Source: Nevskia sp. (lineage in GTDB: Bacteria; Pseudomonadota; Gammaproteobacteria; Nevskiales; Nevskiaceae). From it: DNA of 64,000 nt. This document shows positions 1 through 8,368 of this stretch, piece by piece (within the stretch, counting starts at the first letter, position 1; the number at the start of each line of letters is the position of its first letter). The stretch spans positions 893,882 to 957,881 of the forward strand of contig JAKFUK010000002.1 of the NCBI GenBank assembly GCA_021732745.1, given 5' to 3'. The notes under the pieces are model-generated. The model was not told the origin of the DNA. It did not search any database and saw only the letters and a list, made by a program, of their open reading frames with translations. Made by a program: the position numbers and the translations under genes.

Positions 1-272
1 GTGTAGGTGACCAGCAGGCTGCCCGCGATCGACAACCAGGCACCGTTGCGCGGCCGTGCCGGCATCCAGAACAGCGTGCGCATCAGCACAACACAACCGA
101 GGGTGATGGCAACGCTCATCATCCAGTGCGTGAAGCCGATCAGCGCCGCATGCGGCAAGCCGGCATGCCGGTTGACGAAAAACGCCCAAAGGCCATAGAC
201 CAGACCGCCGAGAACAGCACCCAGAGGGCTGTCCATCAGGCGATAAAGGCCTCCCAGAAAGCGGTCACGCAT
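1..272 (-). CDS. Integral membrane protein, C-terminus beyond window edge
   Basis: The reading frame starts at ATG 272-270 on the minus strand and runs off the left edge without a stop, so only about 90 N-terminal residues are visible. It begins MRDRFLGGLYRLMDSPLG and contains at least two strongly hydrophobic stretches (roughly residues 16-32 and 46-62) with a third starting near the edge, so it is a polytopic inner-membrane protein. A GGAG ribosome-binding site lies nine bases before the ATG, which supports this start. I do not recognise the family. Membership of a small DUF membrane family is likely, but no function can be given. Confidence 0.7.
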   Translation of the reverse strand, partial: MRDRFLGGLYRLMDSPLGAVLGGLVYGLWAFFVNRHAGLPHAALIGFTHWMMSVAITLGCVVLMRTLFWMPARPRNGAWLSIAGSLLVTY

Positions 273-562
273 CAGTCGCAACTCCAATCGGACGCGCAGC
301 GCGCCATTATTGACAATACCTTGACGACTCGGGAACCCATGCGACATGGCCGCAGACCCCGATTTCATGACCGATCCTACGGATGGACCGGATCGACGGA
401 CGCAGTTCTTGAACCTGCTTGCGGTCGACTACCCCGCAAACGCTGGTTTTCGCTGAATTCTGCCGGTTTACCTGCCGATTCTACCGTGCGGCGGGCGTGC
501 GCAACCGGTGGCGCTGCTCGCAGCGGCTCCGCGCCATCATTGCAGACGGCGCGGAGGCGGGC
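273..562. other. Intergenic region between divergent/tail-facing genes
   Basis: This 290-base stretch separates the 5' end of the partial membrane gene from the 3' end of the YHS gene. It should hold the promoter of the membrane gene (an AT-rich patch, AATAAT on the minus strand, lies near 305-315). A 36-codon open frame at 346-456 on the plus strand has no good ribosome-binding site and no recognisable product. I see no terminator with a T-run and no repeat. Confidence 0.5.
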
Positions 563-1033
563 TCACTCCCCTTCGACGGGGCCACTCAGCAGCTTGGGGA
601 ACACTGCATCGGCTTCGGCGTTGTAGCCGATGACGTCCTTCTTCCAGCGCGTCCGCACCTGTTCGTTGTAGTTCAGGTACAGCTTGCCGTCGATCACCGC
701 CCAGGCCGCCGGCTGCGTCGGGGCCAGATGGCCCTTGGCGGTGCCGTAGGCGCAGTAGCCACCGTATTGCGGGGCGTATTTTTCGGGGGTGGCCAGAAAC
801 AGGTCGCGATTGGCGGCGCTGGCGAACTTCCAGCGCGCACCGTTCCACTCGGTGGTGAAATCGTCGGTACCCTTGACCGGCTTGGACTCGGTGAAATACG
901 CGACCGGGTCGTAGCCGCGGATGGCGACGCCATCGGGCGAGAACACCGCCGGTGCTGCCTGGGAAATGCCGGCAACCATGCCGGACGCCAGCACCAGCGT
1001 CGCAACGATAGAACGAAGTGTTGGCATGGTCAT
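563..1033 (-). CDS. Exported YHS-domain protein (second of tandem pair)
   Basis: A 156-residue protein with an N-terminal signal peptide (MTMPTLRSIVATLVLASGMV, cleavage near SQAAP). The body is a YHS domain: AIRGYDPVAYF, then a conserved W-N-G-A-R-W-K-F-A segment, then KYAPQYGGYCAYG with the characteristic cysteine. YHS domains are small, usually metal-associated modules; the exact role of the secreted form is not established. The ATG overlaps the TAA stop of the upstream gene (TAATG), so the two are translationally coupled. Product and upstream protein are clear paralogues, so this is a local tandem duplication. The family call is secure; the biochemical function is unknown. Confidence 0.85.
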   Translation of the reverse strand: MTMPTLRSIVATLVLASGMVAGISQAAPAVFSPDGVAIRGYDPVAYFTESKPVKGTDDFTTEWNGARWKFASAANRDLFLATPEKYAPQYGGYCAYGTAKGHLAPTQPAAWAVIDGKLYLNYNEQVRTRWKKDVIGYNAEADAVFPKLLSGPVEGE

Positions 1034-1515
1034 TATTTCTTGATCAGTTTGTCGAACGAACCGTTGGCCTTGGTGATGTAGCCGGCGGTGTCCTTCTTCC
1101 ATTTCTTGGAGATGTCGGCGTCGTAATTCAGGTACAGCTTGCCGTCGACGACCGTCCACTGATCGGGCTCGATCTTCACGATGTTGCCATTGGCGACGCC
1201 GTAGGCGCAGTAGCCGCCGTATTGCGGCGCGTACTTCGCCGGTTCGGCCTTGAACTTGTCGAGATGGTCCTGGCTGGCGAACTTCCACTTCGCGCCCATC
1301 CATTCATGGACGAACTTGTCGCTGCCCTTGACCGGCTTGCCATCGGTGAAATAGGCCACCGGGTCGTAGCCGCGTATCGCGGTGTCGGTGCGCTTGGGAT
1401 CGGTGAAATAACCGCCGCCTTCGCCGAAGGTGTTGATCACCGGGGCGGCGTGCAACGAACCGGCTGCCGCCAGACCCAGCGCGATGGCGATGCCAAAAGA
1501 TTTGATTGGATTCAT
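1033..1515 (-). CDS. Exported YHS-domain protein (first of tandem pair)
   Basis: A 160-residue protein beginning MNPIKSFGIAIALGLAAAGS, a Sec signal peptide cleaved near LHAAP. The YHS module follows: AIRGYDPVAYF at about residues 46-56, GAKWKFAS near 75, and YAPQYGGYCAYG near 95-106. The C-terminal part (DGKLYLNYD, KKWKKD) is shared with the downstream paralogue. A GGAG site lies just upstream of the ATG. It is the first gene of a two-gene operon reading leftward, divergent from the amidohydrolase at 1728. Probably periplasmic; possibly metal-binding by family, but no substrate can be inferred. Confidence 0.87.
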   Translation of the reverse strand: MNPIKSFGIAIALGLAAAGSLHAAPVINTFGEGGGYFTDPKRTDTAIRGYDPVAYFTDGKPVKGSDKFVHEWMGAKWKFASQDHLDKFKAEPAKYAPQYGGYCAYGVANGNIVKIEPDQWTVVDGKLYLNYDADISKKWKKDTAGYITKANGSFDKLIKK

Positions 1516-1727
1516 GAGTGTTCTCCTCGTTATCAGGGCTGGATGATCGCTTGTTGATGCTGAACCACAGCTTTCCAGCCTGTCACATCAGCATGCGGGG
1601 GTGATGACCAGCAGGCCAGTCGTGGGCGTCCACGTTTTGCTACCGATCGTTCGCTGAATTTAGATTGCATTCACTCTCTAAGTTCATTACCGTCCATCGA
1701 GTGCTACACCGCCATGACGAGTACCCC

Positions 1728-3548
1728 ATGCGTCCCGACCCTGCTCGAAACCTGCCGTTCGATCTCATCATCTGCAATGGTCGCCATTTTGACGGCACCG
1801 GCGGCCCGTCAGCGATCCGCCACCTCGGCATCCGCGATGGCCGCGTGGTCGCTGTCGGCACCGAACCGCTGGACGAAACCGGCTGCGGGCAAGTGATCAA
1901 TGCCGCAGGCCTGTGGGTGACACCAGGCTTCCTCGACACCCACACCCATTACGACGCCGAACTGCTGGCCGGCCCGGGCTTGAAGGAAAGCGTGCGCCAT
2001 GGCGTGACCACGGTGACCTTCGGCTCCTGCTCGATCGGCATGGTCTGTTCCGACGCCGAGGACTGCTCGGACCTGTTCACCCGCGTCGAGTCGATTCCGC
2101 GCGAGGAAGTGCTGCCGCTGTTGAAGCGCACCAAAACCTGGAACACGCCGCGCGGCTATGTCGACGCGCTGGAGAAGATGCCGCTGGGGCCTAATGTCAC
2201 CGCGTTTCTCGGCCATTCCGACCTGCGGGTGTCGGTGATGGGCCTGTCGCGTGCTGTCGACAAGGCCACGCAGCCGACCGAAGCCGAAATGCAGCACATG
2301 GAAGCGGTGCTCGAAGAAGGGCTGGACGTCGGCCTGCTCGGCCTGTCGACCATGACCACCAAGTGGGACAAGCTCGACGGCGACCGCGAGCGCTCGAAAT
2401 CGCTGCCGACCACCTACGCTAAGTGGAAGGAATACGCGCGCCTGAACCGGGTGCTGCGGCGCCGCGAGCGCATTCATCAGGGCGCGCCGGACATCGTCAC
2501 CAAGATCAACATGTTCGCCTTCCTGTTCGCCTCGTTCGGCTGGTTCCGGAAGCCGCTGAAGACCACGCTGATCACCTTGATGGACGTGAAGTCGAACGGC
2601 CTGCTGCACCGCATGGTCGGCAAGCTGGCGCACTTCTGCAACCGCTACTTCAACGCCAACTTCCGCTGGCAGGCCCTGCCCTGCCCGTTCGAGGTTCATG
2701 CCGACGGCATCGACCTGGTGATCTTCGAGGAGTTCGGCGCTGGCGAAGCGGCCCTGCATCTGGCCAACGAAGTCGAGCGCAACGTGCTGCTCAAGGACGA
2801 GAAGTACCGCCGCTGGTTCCGCAAGAACTACGAATCGAAGCTCACGCCGCGCGTCTGGCATCGCGATTTCCACGACGCCGAGATCGTCGGCTGCCCGGAT
2901 GCCAGTGTCATCGGCAAGAGCTTCGGGGCGGTGGCCGATGCCCGCGGCATCCATCCGGTTGATGCCTTTCTCGATCTGGTGGTCGAGCATGGCAAGGCGC
3001 TGCGCTGGAAAACAACCATCGGCAACTACCGCAAGCACCGCCTTGAAGCCATCGTGCAGGACAAGGGCGCGATCCTGTCGTTTTCCGATGCCGGTGCCCA
3101 CATCCGCAACATGGCCTTCTACAACTTCCCGCTGCGGATGCTGAAGCTGGTCAACGATGCCAACGTCGAAGGCCGCAGCTTCATGAGCATGGAACACGCC
3201 GTGTGGCGGCTGACCGGCGAACTCGGCGACTGGTTCGGCATCGACGCCGGTCATCTGCGGCTCGGTGATCGCGCCGACATCGCCATCATCGACCCGCGCG
3301 GGCTTGATGCCTCGACCGCCGCCTATGCCGAAGCGCCGATGCCGGAATTCGGTGGCGTGATGCGCATGGTCAACCGCAACGATGCGGCCGTGGCTGCGAC
3401 CATCATCAACGGCCGCATCGCCTATCGGCAGACCCGCTTCGCCGCCGATTTCGGCGAACAGCGCGGTTACGGCCGATTCCTGCGCGCGGGCGAAATTCCG
3501 GCGCGTGACGCAGCGTCCGTCGAGGCCAGCCTGGCCCGAGCCGCCTGA
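1728..3548 (+). CDS. N-acyl-D-amino-acid deacylase-type amidohydrolase
   Basis: A metal-dependent hydrolase of the amidohydrolase superfamily, D-aminoacylase/dihydroorotase-like branch, about 606 residues. It would hydrolyse an N-acyl or cyclic amide bond in the cytoplasm. The N-terminal beta-sandwich (DLIICNGRHFDGTGGPS) leads into the TIM barrel with the metal motif TPGFLDTHTHYDAE; GHSDLR and SFSDAGAHI are further conserved barrel segments, and the C-terminal sandwich (LGDRADIAIIDP) closes the fold. I chose the ATG at 1728 because homologues begin a few residues before the first strand; an in-frame start at 1665 would add 21 residues. The TetR gene starts two bases after the stop, which suggests co-transcription. 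The exact substrate is unknown. Confidence 0.82.
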   Translation: MRPDPARNLPFDLIICNGRHFDGTGGPSAIRHLGIRDGRVVAVGTEPLDETGCGQVINAAGLWVTPGFLDTHTHYDAELLAGPGLKESVRHGVTTVTFGSCSIGMVCSDAEDCSDLFTRVESIPREEVLPLLKRTKTWNTPRGYVDALEKMPLGPNVTAFLGHSDLRVSVMGLSRAVDKATQPTEAEMQHMEAVLEEGLDVGLLGLSTMTTKWDKLDGDRERSKSLPTTYAKWKEYARLNRVLRRRERIHQGAPDIVTKINMFAFLFASFGWFRKPLKTTLITLMDVKSNGLLHRMVGKLAHFCNRYFNANFRWQALPCPFEVHADGIDLVIFEEFGAGEAALHLANEVERNVLLKDEKYRRWFRKNYESKLTPRVWHRDFHDAEIVGCPDASVIGKSFGAVADARGIHPVDAFLDLVVEHGKALRWKTTIGNYRKHRLEAIVQDKGAILSFSDAGAHIRNMAFYNFPLRMLKLVNDANVEGRSFMSMEHAVWRLTGELGDWFGIDAGHLRLGDRADIAIIDPRGLDASTAAYAEAPMPEFGGVMRMVNRNDAAVAATIINGRIAYRQTRFAADFGEQRGYGRFLRAGEIPARDAASVEASLARAA

Positions 3549-3550
3549 AC

Positions 3551-4180
3551 ATGGCGGACGACGCGCCACCACGGCGCACCCAGGCCGAACGCCGCGCCGG
3601 CAGCCTGCGGCGGCTGCTCGACGCCGCAACTTCCGCACTGATCGAGATCGGCTACTACCGCACCACGATCGCGGAAATCTGCGCCCGTGCCGGACTGTCG
3701 CAGGGGGCCTTGTTCCGCCACTTCGATACCCGCATCGCGCTGCTGATCGCGGTTGCCGAAGATATCGACGAGGGCTTGCGCGCGCTGTATCGCCGCGATT
3801 TCGAGCAGCTGCATCCAGCCCAGACCGATGAACTGCTGCTGGCCATGTCGGTGCTGCGCGCCAATGTCGCCTCGCCGCTGCATCAGGCCTGGTTCGAACT
3901 GTTGATGGCGGCGCGCACCGATGCAGCACTCCACGCCGCCCTGCTGCCGATCTGGCAGCGCCGCGCTGCGGACGACCAGGCGCTGGCTGCGCTGCTGCTG
4001 CCCGATGCGGCGCAGCACTTGCCGGATTTCGCGGTGATCGTCGACACCATGGTCACCCTGTTTCACGGCGAAGGTGTCGACCGTTTCCTGCGTCACGATC
4101 CTGACGCCGAAGCACGCCGCATGGCCTGGCTGATCGACCGCCTGCGGCCGCTGCTCGAGCAGGCCGATATCCGGAAATGA
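3551..4180 (+). CDS. TetR/AcrR-family transcriptional regulator
   Basis: A 209-residue one-component regulator. The N-terminal helix-turn-helix of the TetR type spans about residues 15-60 (TTIAEICARAGLSQGALFRHF, consisting of the recognition and following helices). The C-terminal part is an all-helical ligand and dimerisation domain with no assigned inducer. It starts two bases after the amidohydrolase stop, so it is probably in the same transcript and may control that gene in response to its substrate or product. TetR proteins usually repress. The family assignment is firm, the target is inference. Confidence 0.88.
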   Translation: MADDAPPRRTQAERRAGSLRRLLDAATSALIEIGYYRTTIAEICARAGLSQGALFRHFDTRIALLIAVAEDIDEGLRALYRRDFEQLHPAQTDELLLAMSVLRANVASPLHQAWFELLMAARTDAALHAALLPIWQRRAADDQALAALLLPDAAQHLPDFAVIVDTMVTLFHGEGVDRFLRHDPDAEARRMAWLIDRLRPLLEQADIRK

Positions 4181-4205
4181 TCCTGCGGCAAGTCGCACAA
4201 AATGG

Positions 4206-4222
4206 GGCGGCAAAGTGCCGCC
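4206..4222. terminator. GC-rich hairpin after TetR gene
   Basis: A perfect 7-bp inverted repeat, GGCGGCA and TGCCGCC with a three-base loop, sits 25 bases after the TetR stop. There is no following T-run, so this is only a weak terminator candidate or a transcript-stabilising hairpin. Confidence 0.35.
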
Positions 4223-4334
4223 GATAGAGCGTTTGACTCACGTACGCGGGCGGCACCTTCATTTATAGTGCGGCGACGGCCTTCGTCCGGAATGCTGCTG
4301 CACGATCGTGATCTGACCGCCTGACGCCGACTGG

Positions 4335-6476
4335 ATGAAGAACCCGTTTCTCAGCGTACGAATGCGCCTGCTGGCCTTGTGCCTGGGCTCCGTATTGGTG
4401 CTGGGTGGTGCCAGCGCCTTCATCGTGCTGCTGATGGTGCAGGATCAGCAGGACCGCGAGGAGCGGCAGACCCAGTTCGAGCGCTACGAAACGGTGCACG
4501 CCGTGCAGCAGGCGCAAGGCCTGTTCCGGCATCGCAGCGGCCAGACCACGTCGGCCAACGCCATGGGCGACAAGGCCGCCCTCGATGCTGCACGCACGGC
4601 GCAGCAAGTCGCGAAAACCAATCTCGATCGCGAGTTGCTCCGCTTCGCCCGCTTCGACGAAACCAGCGCCAAGCGGATCGAAGATGCCAACAGCGCGGTC
4701 GCCGATCTGTCGGACCGTGCGATCGCCGCGATGGTCGCCGGCCGCCAGCCGGAAGTCGTCAGCAACCTGACCGACTTGCAGCAAAGGCTTGACCAGATCG
4801 AGGAAACGCTGCGCGCCGCCAAGCTGCGCGAGCAGACCCAGTTGCACCAGCGGCAGACCGGCGAACGGCAGCGCGTGGAAAACGCGATCCGCTTCGCGAG
4901 CCTGGTGATCGGCGGCGCGATCATTCTCGGCTTGATCGCCACCTTCACGGTGGTGCGCTCGGTGATCCGGCCGCTGCAGATCACCACCGATGCGATCCGC
5001 CAGGTCAATGCCGGGGCCATCGAGATCGACCTGCCGCCGATTCGCCCCGACGAGTTCGGCGACATGGCCGTGGCCCTGCGCCAGTTCCGCGATCAGGCCG
5101 AGCGCCTGCGCCGTCTGGCCTATTACGACCCGCTGACCGGCCTCGGCAACCGTGCCCGGCTGGAGGAAAGCCTGCAAAGGGCCATTGACCGCTCGCGCCA
5201 GACGCGCGAGCCGGTCGCCCTGTTCTATGTCGATCTCGACAACTTCCGCGCCGTCAACGACAAGTTCGGCCACAAGGCCGGCGATCGCTATCTGGGCGAA
5301 GCTGCCAGCCGCCTGAACCGTTTCATGCCGCCGGGCGCGCAGCTCTGCCGGCACAGCGGTGACAAGTTCGCGATCACCATTGATCGGCTCGACGCCGGTT
5401 CGTCGCTGGAAAATACGCTGCGCGAGCAGGCCGACAGCGTGTTGCGCGGCGTGTCGGAAAGCTATCCGCTGGGCGATCACCTGCTGCACATGGCGGTGTC
5501 GATCGGCATTGCGGTGTTCCCCGGTGACGGCGAAACCGCCGAACAGATCATCGCCAGCGCCGAAGCGGCGATGTACGTCGCCAAGAAGAACGGCCGCAAC
5601 AACGCCCGCTTCGCCTCCGCCCAGCTCACCGGCACCATGCGCAAGCAACTGGCGCTGGCCAGCGAAATCCGGCGCGGCCTGGAACGCGGCGAATTCGAGC
5701 CGTTCTACCAGCCGGTGGTCGATGTCGAACAGGGCCGGGTGATCGGTGCCGAAGCGCTGCTGCGCTGGCGGCATCCGGAAAACGGCCTGATGCCGCCGAG
5801 CGATTTCATCCAGGTGGCGGAAGAGTCCGGGCTGATCAACCAATTGGGCGAGCTGTGCCTGATCAAGGCGCACGAACAGGCGCAGGTCTGGGCGTCCAGG
5901 AACCGGCGCATCCGGGTGTCGGTGAACCTGTCGGTGCGCCAGGTGCACGATGGGAAAATCTTGCAGATCCTGCGCGGCTTCGGCAGCTCGCCCGGCTCGC
6001 GCGAGCGGCTGATCGACTTCGAGCTGACCGAATCGGCCTTGCTCGATTCCACCGAGTACAGCCACACCATGCTCACCGAGATCAAGCGTCTCGGCTTTCG
6101 CATCGGGCTTGATGATTTCGGCACCGGTTATTCCTCGTTCAGCTATCTGCAACGGCTGCCGATCGACAAGATCAAGATCGACCGCCAGTTCGTGACCGCG
6201 ATGGGCGCGTCCAAGCAGGCGCTGGCGATCGTCTCAGCCACCCTGACCCTGGCCCAGAACCTTGATCTGGGCGTGATCGCCGAAGGCGTGGAAAGCACCG
6301 AGCAGATGCGCCAGCTGCGCATTCTTGGCTGCAAGCTGCAACAGGGTTTTTACTTCACTCGCGCGCTGCCGGCGGCAGATTTCGAGGCCTGGTCGATCGC
6401 TTTCGAGCGCGGCGGCATGGAGGCCCATGCGCTCTCCGTCGCCACTCGCGAGCCGGTCACCATCGGCTTGCGCTGA
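4335..6476 (+). CDS. HAMP-GGDEF-EAL c-di-GMP signalling protein
   Basis: A 713-residue inner-membrane protein. Transmembrane helices lie at about residues 9-32 and 187-210 and flank a periplasmic helical sensor region; a HAMP linker follows (VIRPLQITTDAIRQVNAG). The GGDEF domain (about 265-420) has a degenerate signature, SGDKF in place of GGDEF, so cyclase activity is doubtful and it may act as a GTP-binding regulator. The EAL domain (about 440-690) looks intact: EALLRWRHP, VNLSVRQ, FELTES, DDFGTGYSS, KIKIDRQF and IAEGVES are all present, so it should hydrolyse c-di-GMP. Stand-alone gene; it controls a local c-di-GMP pool, with unknown stimulus. Confidence 0.93.
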   Translation: MKNPFLSVRMRLLALCLGSVLVLGGASAFIVLLMVQDQQDREERQTQFERYETVHAVQQAQGLFRHRSGQTTSANAMGDKAALDAARTAQQVAKTNLDRELLRFARFDETSAKRIEDANSAVADLSDRAIAAMVAGRQPEVVSNLTDLQQRLDQIEETLRAAKLREQTQLHQRQTGERQRVENAIRFASLVIGGAIILGLIATFTVVRSVIRPLQITTDAIRQVNAGAIEIDLPPIRPDEFGDMAVALRQFRDQAERLRRLAYYDPLTGLGNRARLEESLQRAIDRSRQTREPVALFYVDLDNFRAVNDKFGHKAGDRYLGEAASRLNRFMPPGAQLCRHSGDKFAITIDRLDAGSSLENTLREQADSVLRGVSESYPLGDHLLHMAVSIGIAVFPGDGETAEQIIASAEAAMYVAKKNGRNNARFASAQLTGTMRKQLALASEIRRGLERGEFEPFYQPVVDVEQGRVIGAEALLRWRHPENGLMPPSDFIQVAEESGLINQLGELCLIKAHEQAQVWASRNRRIRVSVNLSVRQVHDGKILQILRGFGSSPGSRERLIDFELTESALLDSTEYSHTMLTEIKRLGFRIGLDDFGTGYSSFSYLQRLPIDKIKIDRQFVTAMGASKQALAIVSATLTLAQNLDLGVIAEGVESTEQMRQLRILGCKLQQGFYFTRALPAADFEAWSIAFERGGMEAHALSVATREPVTIGLR

Positions 6477-6480
6477 AGTT

Positions 6481-7371
6481 TCAGCTGCCGCGCCAGCCGG
6501 CCAGCCGCGCCCGCGCTTCATTGGCCACCAGCGGGGCGCTGTCGCTGCAGGCCCGTTCCCAGATCTTCAGCGCATCGTCGGGCAATAGCCGCGCCAGCGC
6601 TTCGTAGGCGGTGAGCCGCGTGCGTCGACAGGGATGACGGCGCGCGAGATCGCCCAGCAACTGGCAGGTTTCGCCGTTGCCGGCGTGGCCGGCCATGGCC
6701 ACCGCGTCGATGCGCCGCGCGGTGTCGGTATGGGCACCGAAACCCGCGATGGTACGGCGCTGCAAGTCGAAATAGAACTGGTCGCGGGCGTTGAGCACCG
6801 GGGAATCGAACATCAGGCTCAGGGTGATGCTGATCTCGTCCGGCGGAAACTGGACGTGGAGATCGCGGCTTCCGCGATACAGCATGGCCCGGCCGCTGGC
6901 GAAGCGGGTTCGCTCCAGAAAGCGCAATTCGACTGCCTCGCCGACATAGCCTTCGATGGCGTCGTGGTCGTACTCGTAGATTTCGGTGACGTAGCCATCG
7001 CCGAAGTAGCCGACGGTCAGGAAATGGAAGTTGTGATCGTGGGCTACGTCGTAGCGTGGCTCGCTCATCTGCACGCGGCCGGCAGTGAGATCGGCAGACG
7101 AAGGCCAGATGTTGGCGCGCAGCCGGAAATCCTTGCCGCTGCCGAGCGGAATCGCCTGCGCCAATGCCGTCGAGCCGCCGTCGACCCGGCCGCCCAGACG
7201 CCGGTTCAGCAGCCGCACAATCAGTTCGCGGTCGTTGACCAGGGCACCCAGAACAGGGGCCAGCGACGCCAGACTGTTGGGATCATCGCGGTCGCCCAGG
7301 CGGCGGGCGCGGTCGATGACCTCCTCGACACTGACGAGCTGATCGCTGGCACAAGCAATCGTCAGCGCCAT
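6481..7371 (-). CDS. Unrecognised protein, cupin-like core with C-terminal helical repeats
   Basis: A 296-residue soluble protein that I cannot assign to a named family. The middle contains an H-D-H-N-F-H cluster followed by FLTVGYFGDGY and EIYEYD, then a later ...SRDLHVQF histidine. That spacing resembles a cupin or cysteine-dioxygenase-like metal site, though this is a weak guess. The last 80 residues look like HEAT/armadillo-type helical repeats (GNGETCQLLGDLARRHP, LTAYEALARLLPDDALKIW). It follows the gene at 7373-8215 with a one-base gap, so the two form an operon. Both proteins share the layout of a beta-rich core plus C-terminal repeats, so they probably work together. Confidence 0.6.
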   Translation of the reverse strand: MALTIACASDQLVSVEEVIDRARRLGDRDDPNSLASLAPVLGALVNDRELIVRLLNRRLGGRVDGGSTALAQAIPLGSGKDFRLRANIWPSSADLTAGRVQMSEPRYDVAHDHNFHFLTVGYFGDGYVTEIYEYDHDAIEGYVGEAVELRFLERTRFASGRAMLYRGSRDLHVQFPPDEISITLSLMFDSPVLNARDQFYFDLQRRTIAGFGAHTDTARRIDAVAMAGHAGNGETCQLLGDLARRHPCRRTRLTAYEALARLLPDDALKIWERACSDSAPLVANEARARLAGWRGS

Positions 7372-7372
7372 G

Positions 7373-8215
7373 TCAGCGATCCCGCTGGCGGCTGGGGGCC
7401 GGATCGTCGCGATCCAGCGCCTGCCGCGCCGACAGGCGCACCTGCGGATGCGGATCGTCCAGCGCTGCGTTGAGCAGCTTGCGGGCCAGCGAGCGGCTCA
7501 GCCGGCCAATGTTCTGAAGCGCCGCGCCGCGCACGCCGGGGTTGGGATGCGCAGCCAGCGCCTGCAGCGGCTTCAGCGAGGTGTGGTGCGCCAGTCGGCC
7601 CGCCAGCCAGGCGGCAGCTTTCAGATCGGTGGTGTCGGGATCGGCGTCGGTGCATTGCCAGGCGTGCAGGCTGTCCCTGCTGAAACGCCATTCAAGCAGC
7701 GCCTGCGGGGCCGATTCGAGCATCAGGATCAGCAGCGGTGCCTCGATGCGGTAATCGAAGACCAGACCGGCCACCGGCATCCGCAGCAGTTCACCGGGGG
7801 CAACGGATATCGAGCCGGCGCGGCTCAGCCGCTGCGCCGGATCGAACACGGCATCGCGGAATCCGTCCGGTAGCTGATAGCGATCAAGCCGCAGCGGCAG
7901 GCTGCCGATCGGCGCCACCAGCGTGTCGCGAACGGTGCTGTGAAGGTAGCGGCGTGCCTGCGTCAACAAGCGCAGGGACAAAGTCCAGGCCGCGCCCTGA
8001 GCCAGTTGCAGGGTGGGTCCGCCCGAGCTGCCGACGGCAGCGGGATCGTCGACCAGCGCCTGCAAGCGTTCGTTGATCACCGCTTCGGCGACCTGCGGAT
8101 CGAGCAGAAGCCGGAACAGCGGCTCGCAGGTCCAGAACGTATCCGCCCAGGCCGGCGAGTAACGCTTGCCGACCTGTGCCGCGAATGCCGCCACCAAAGG
8201 GTTCTGGACGATCAT
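7373..8215 (-). CDS. Unrecognised HEAT-repeat protein, partner of the downstream gene
   Basis: A 280-residue cytoplasmic protein starting at ATG 8215 (MIVQNPLVAAFAAQVGKRYS). A longer open frame continues upstream, but it runs antisense through the neighbouring gene and is discarded. The N-terminal half is helical with the motif PLFRLLLDPQVAEAVINERL. The middle is beta-rich (LRLDRYQLPDGFRDAVF, LVFDYRIEAPLLILML). The C-terminus holds HEAT-like repeats (ALAAHPNPGVRGAALQNIG and LDDPHPQVRLSARQAL). It is the first gene of the two-gene operon with the cupin-like protein, and divergent from the gene at 8369. No function can be assigned. Confidence 0.6.
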   Translation of the reverse strand: MIVQNPLVAAFAAQVGKRYSPAWADTFWTCEPLFRLLLDPQVAEAVINERLQALVDDPAAVGSSGGPTLQLAQGAAWTLSLRLLTQARRYLHSTVRDTLVAPIGSLPLRLDRYQLPDGFRDAVFDPAQRLSRAGSISVAPGELLRMPVAGLVFDYRIEAPLLILMLESAPQALLEWRFSRDSLHAWQCTDADPDTTDLKAAAWLAGRLAHHTSLKPLQALAAHPNPGVRGAALQNIGRLSRSLARKLLNAALDDPHPQVRLSARQALDRDDPAPSRQRDR

Positions 8216-8368
8216 CGCGCTGCAGTCGCGTCCTTGTGAGGCAGGCAGGATGCTGCACTGTGCCACGTTGCTGTCGAAAGCGGTCGGCCACGGCGCTGCG
8301 CAAGCCTGCCGACTGCATCCAATCGTCGCTGCGGCGCATCCAAGGGCCATCAACCCGGGAGCTTCGCC

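Noticed and set aside
346..456. A 36-codon plus-strand frame in the first intergenic gap
   Set aside because: No ribosome-binding site, no recognisable product and too short to support; could be a decayed gene start but nothing shows it.
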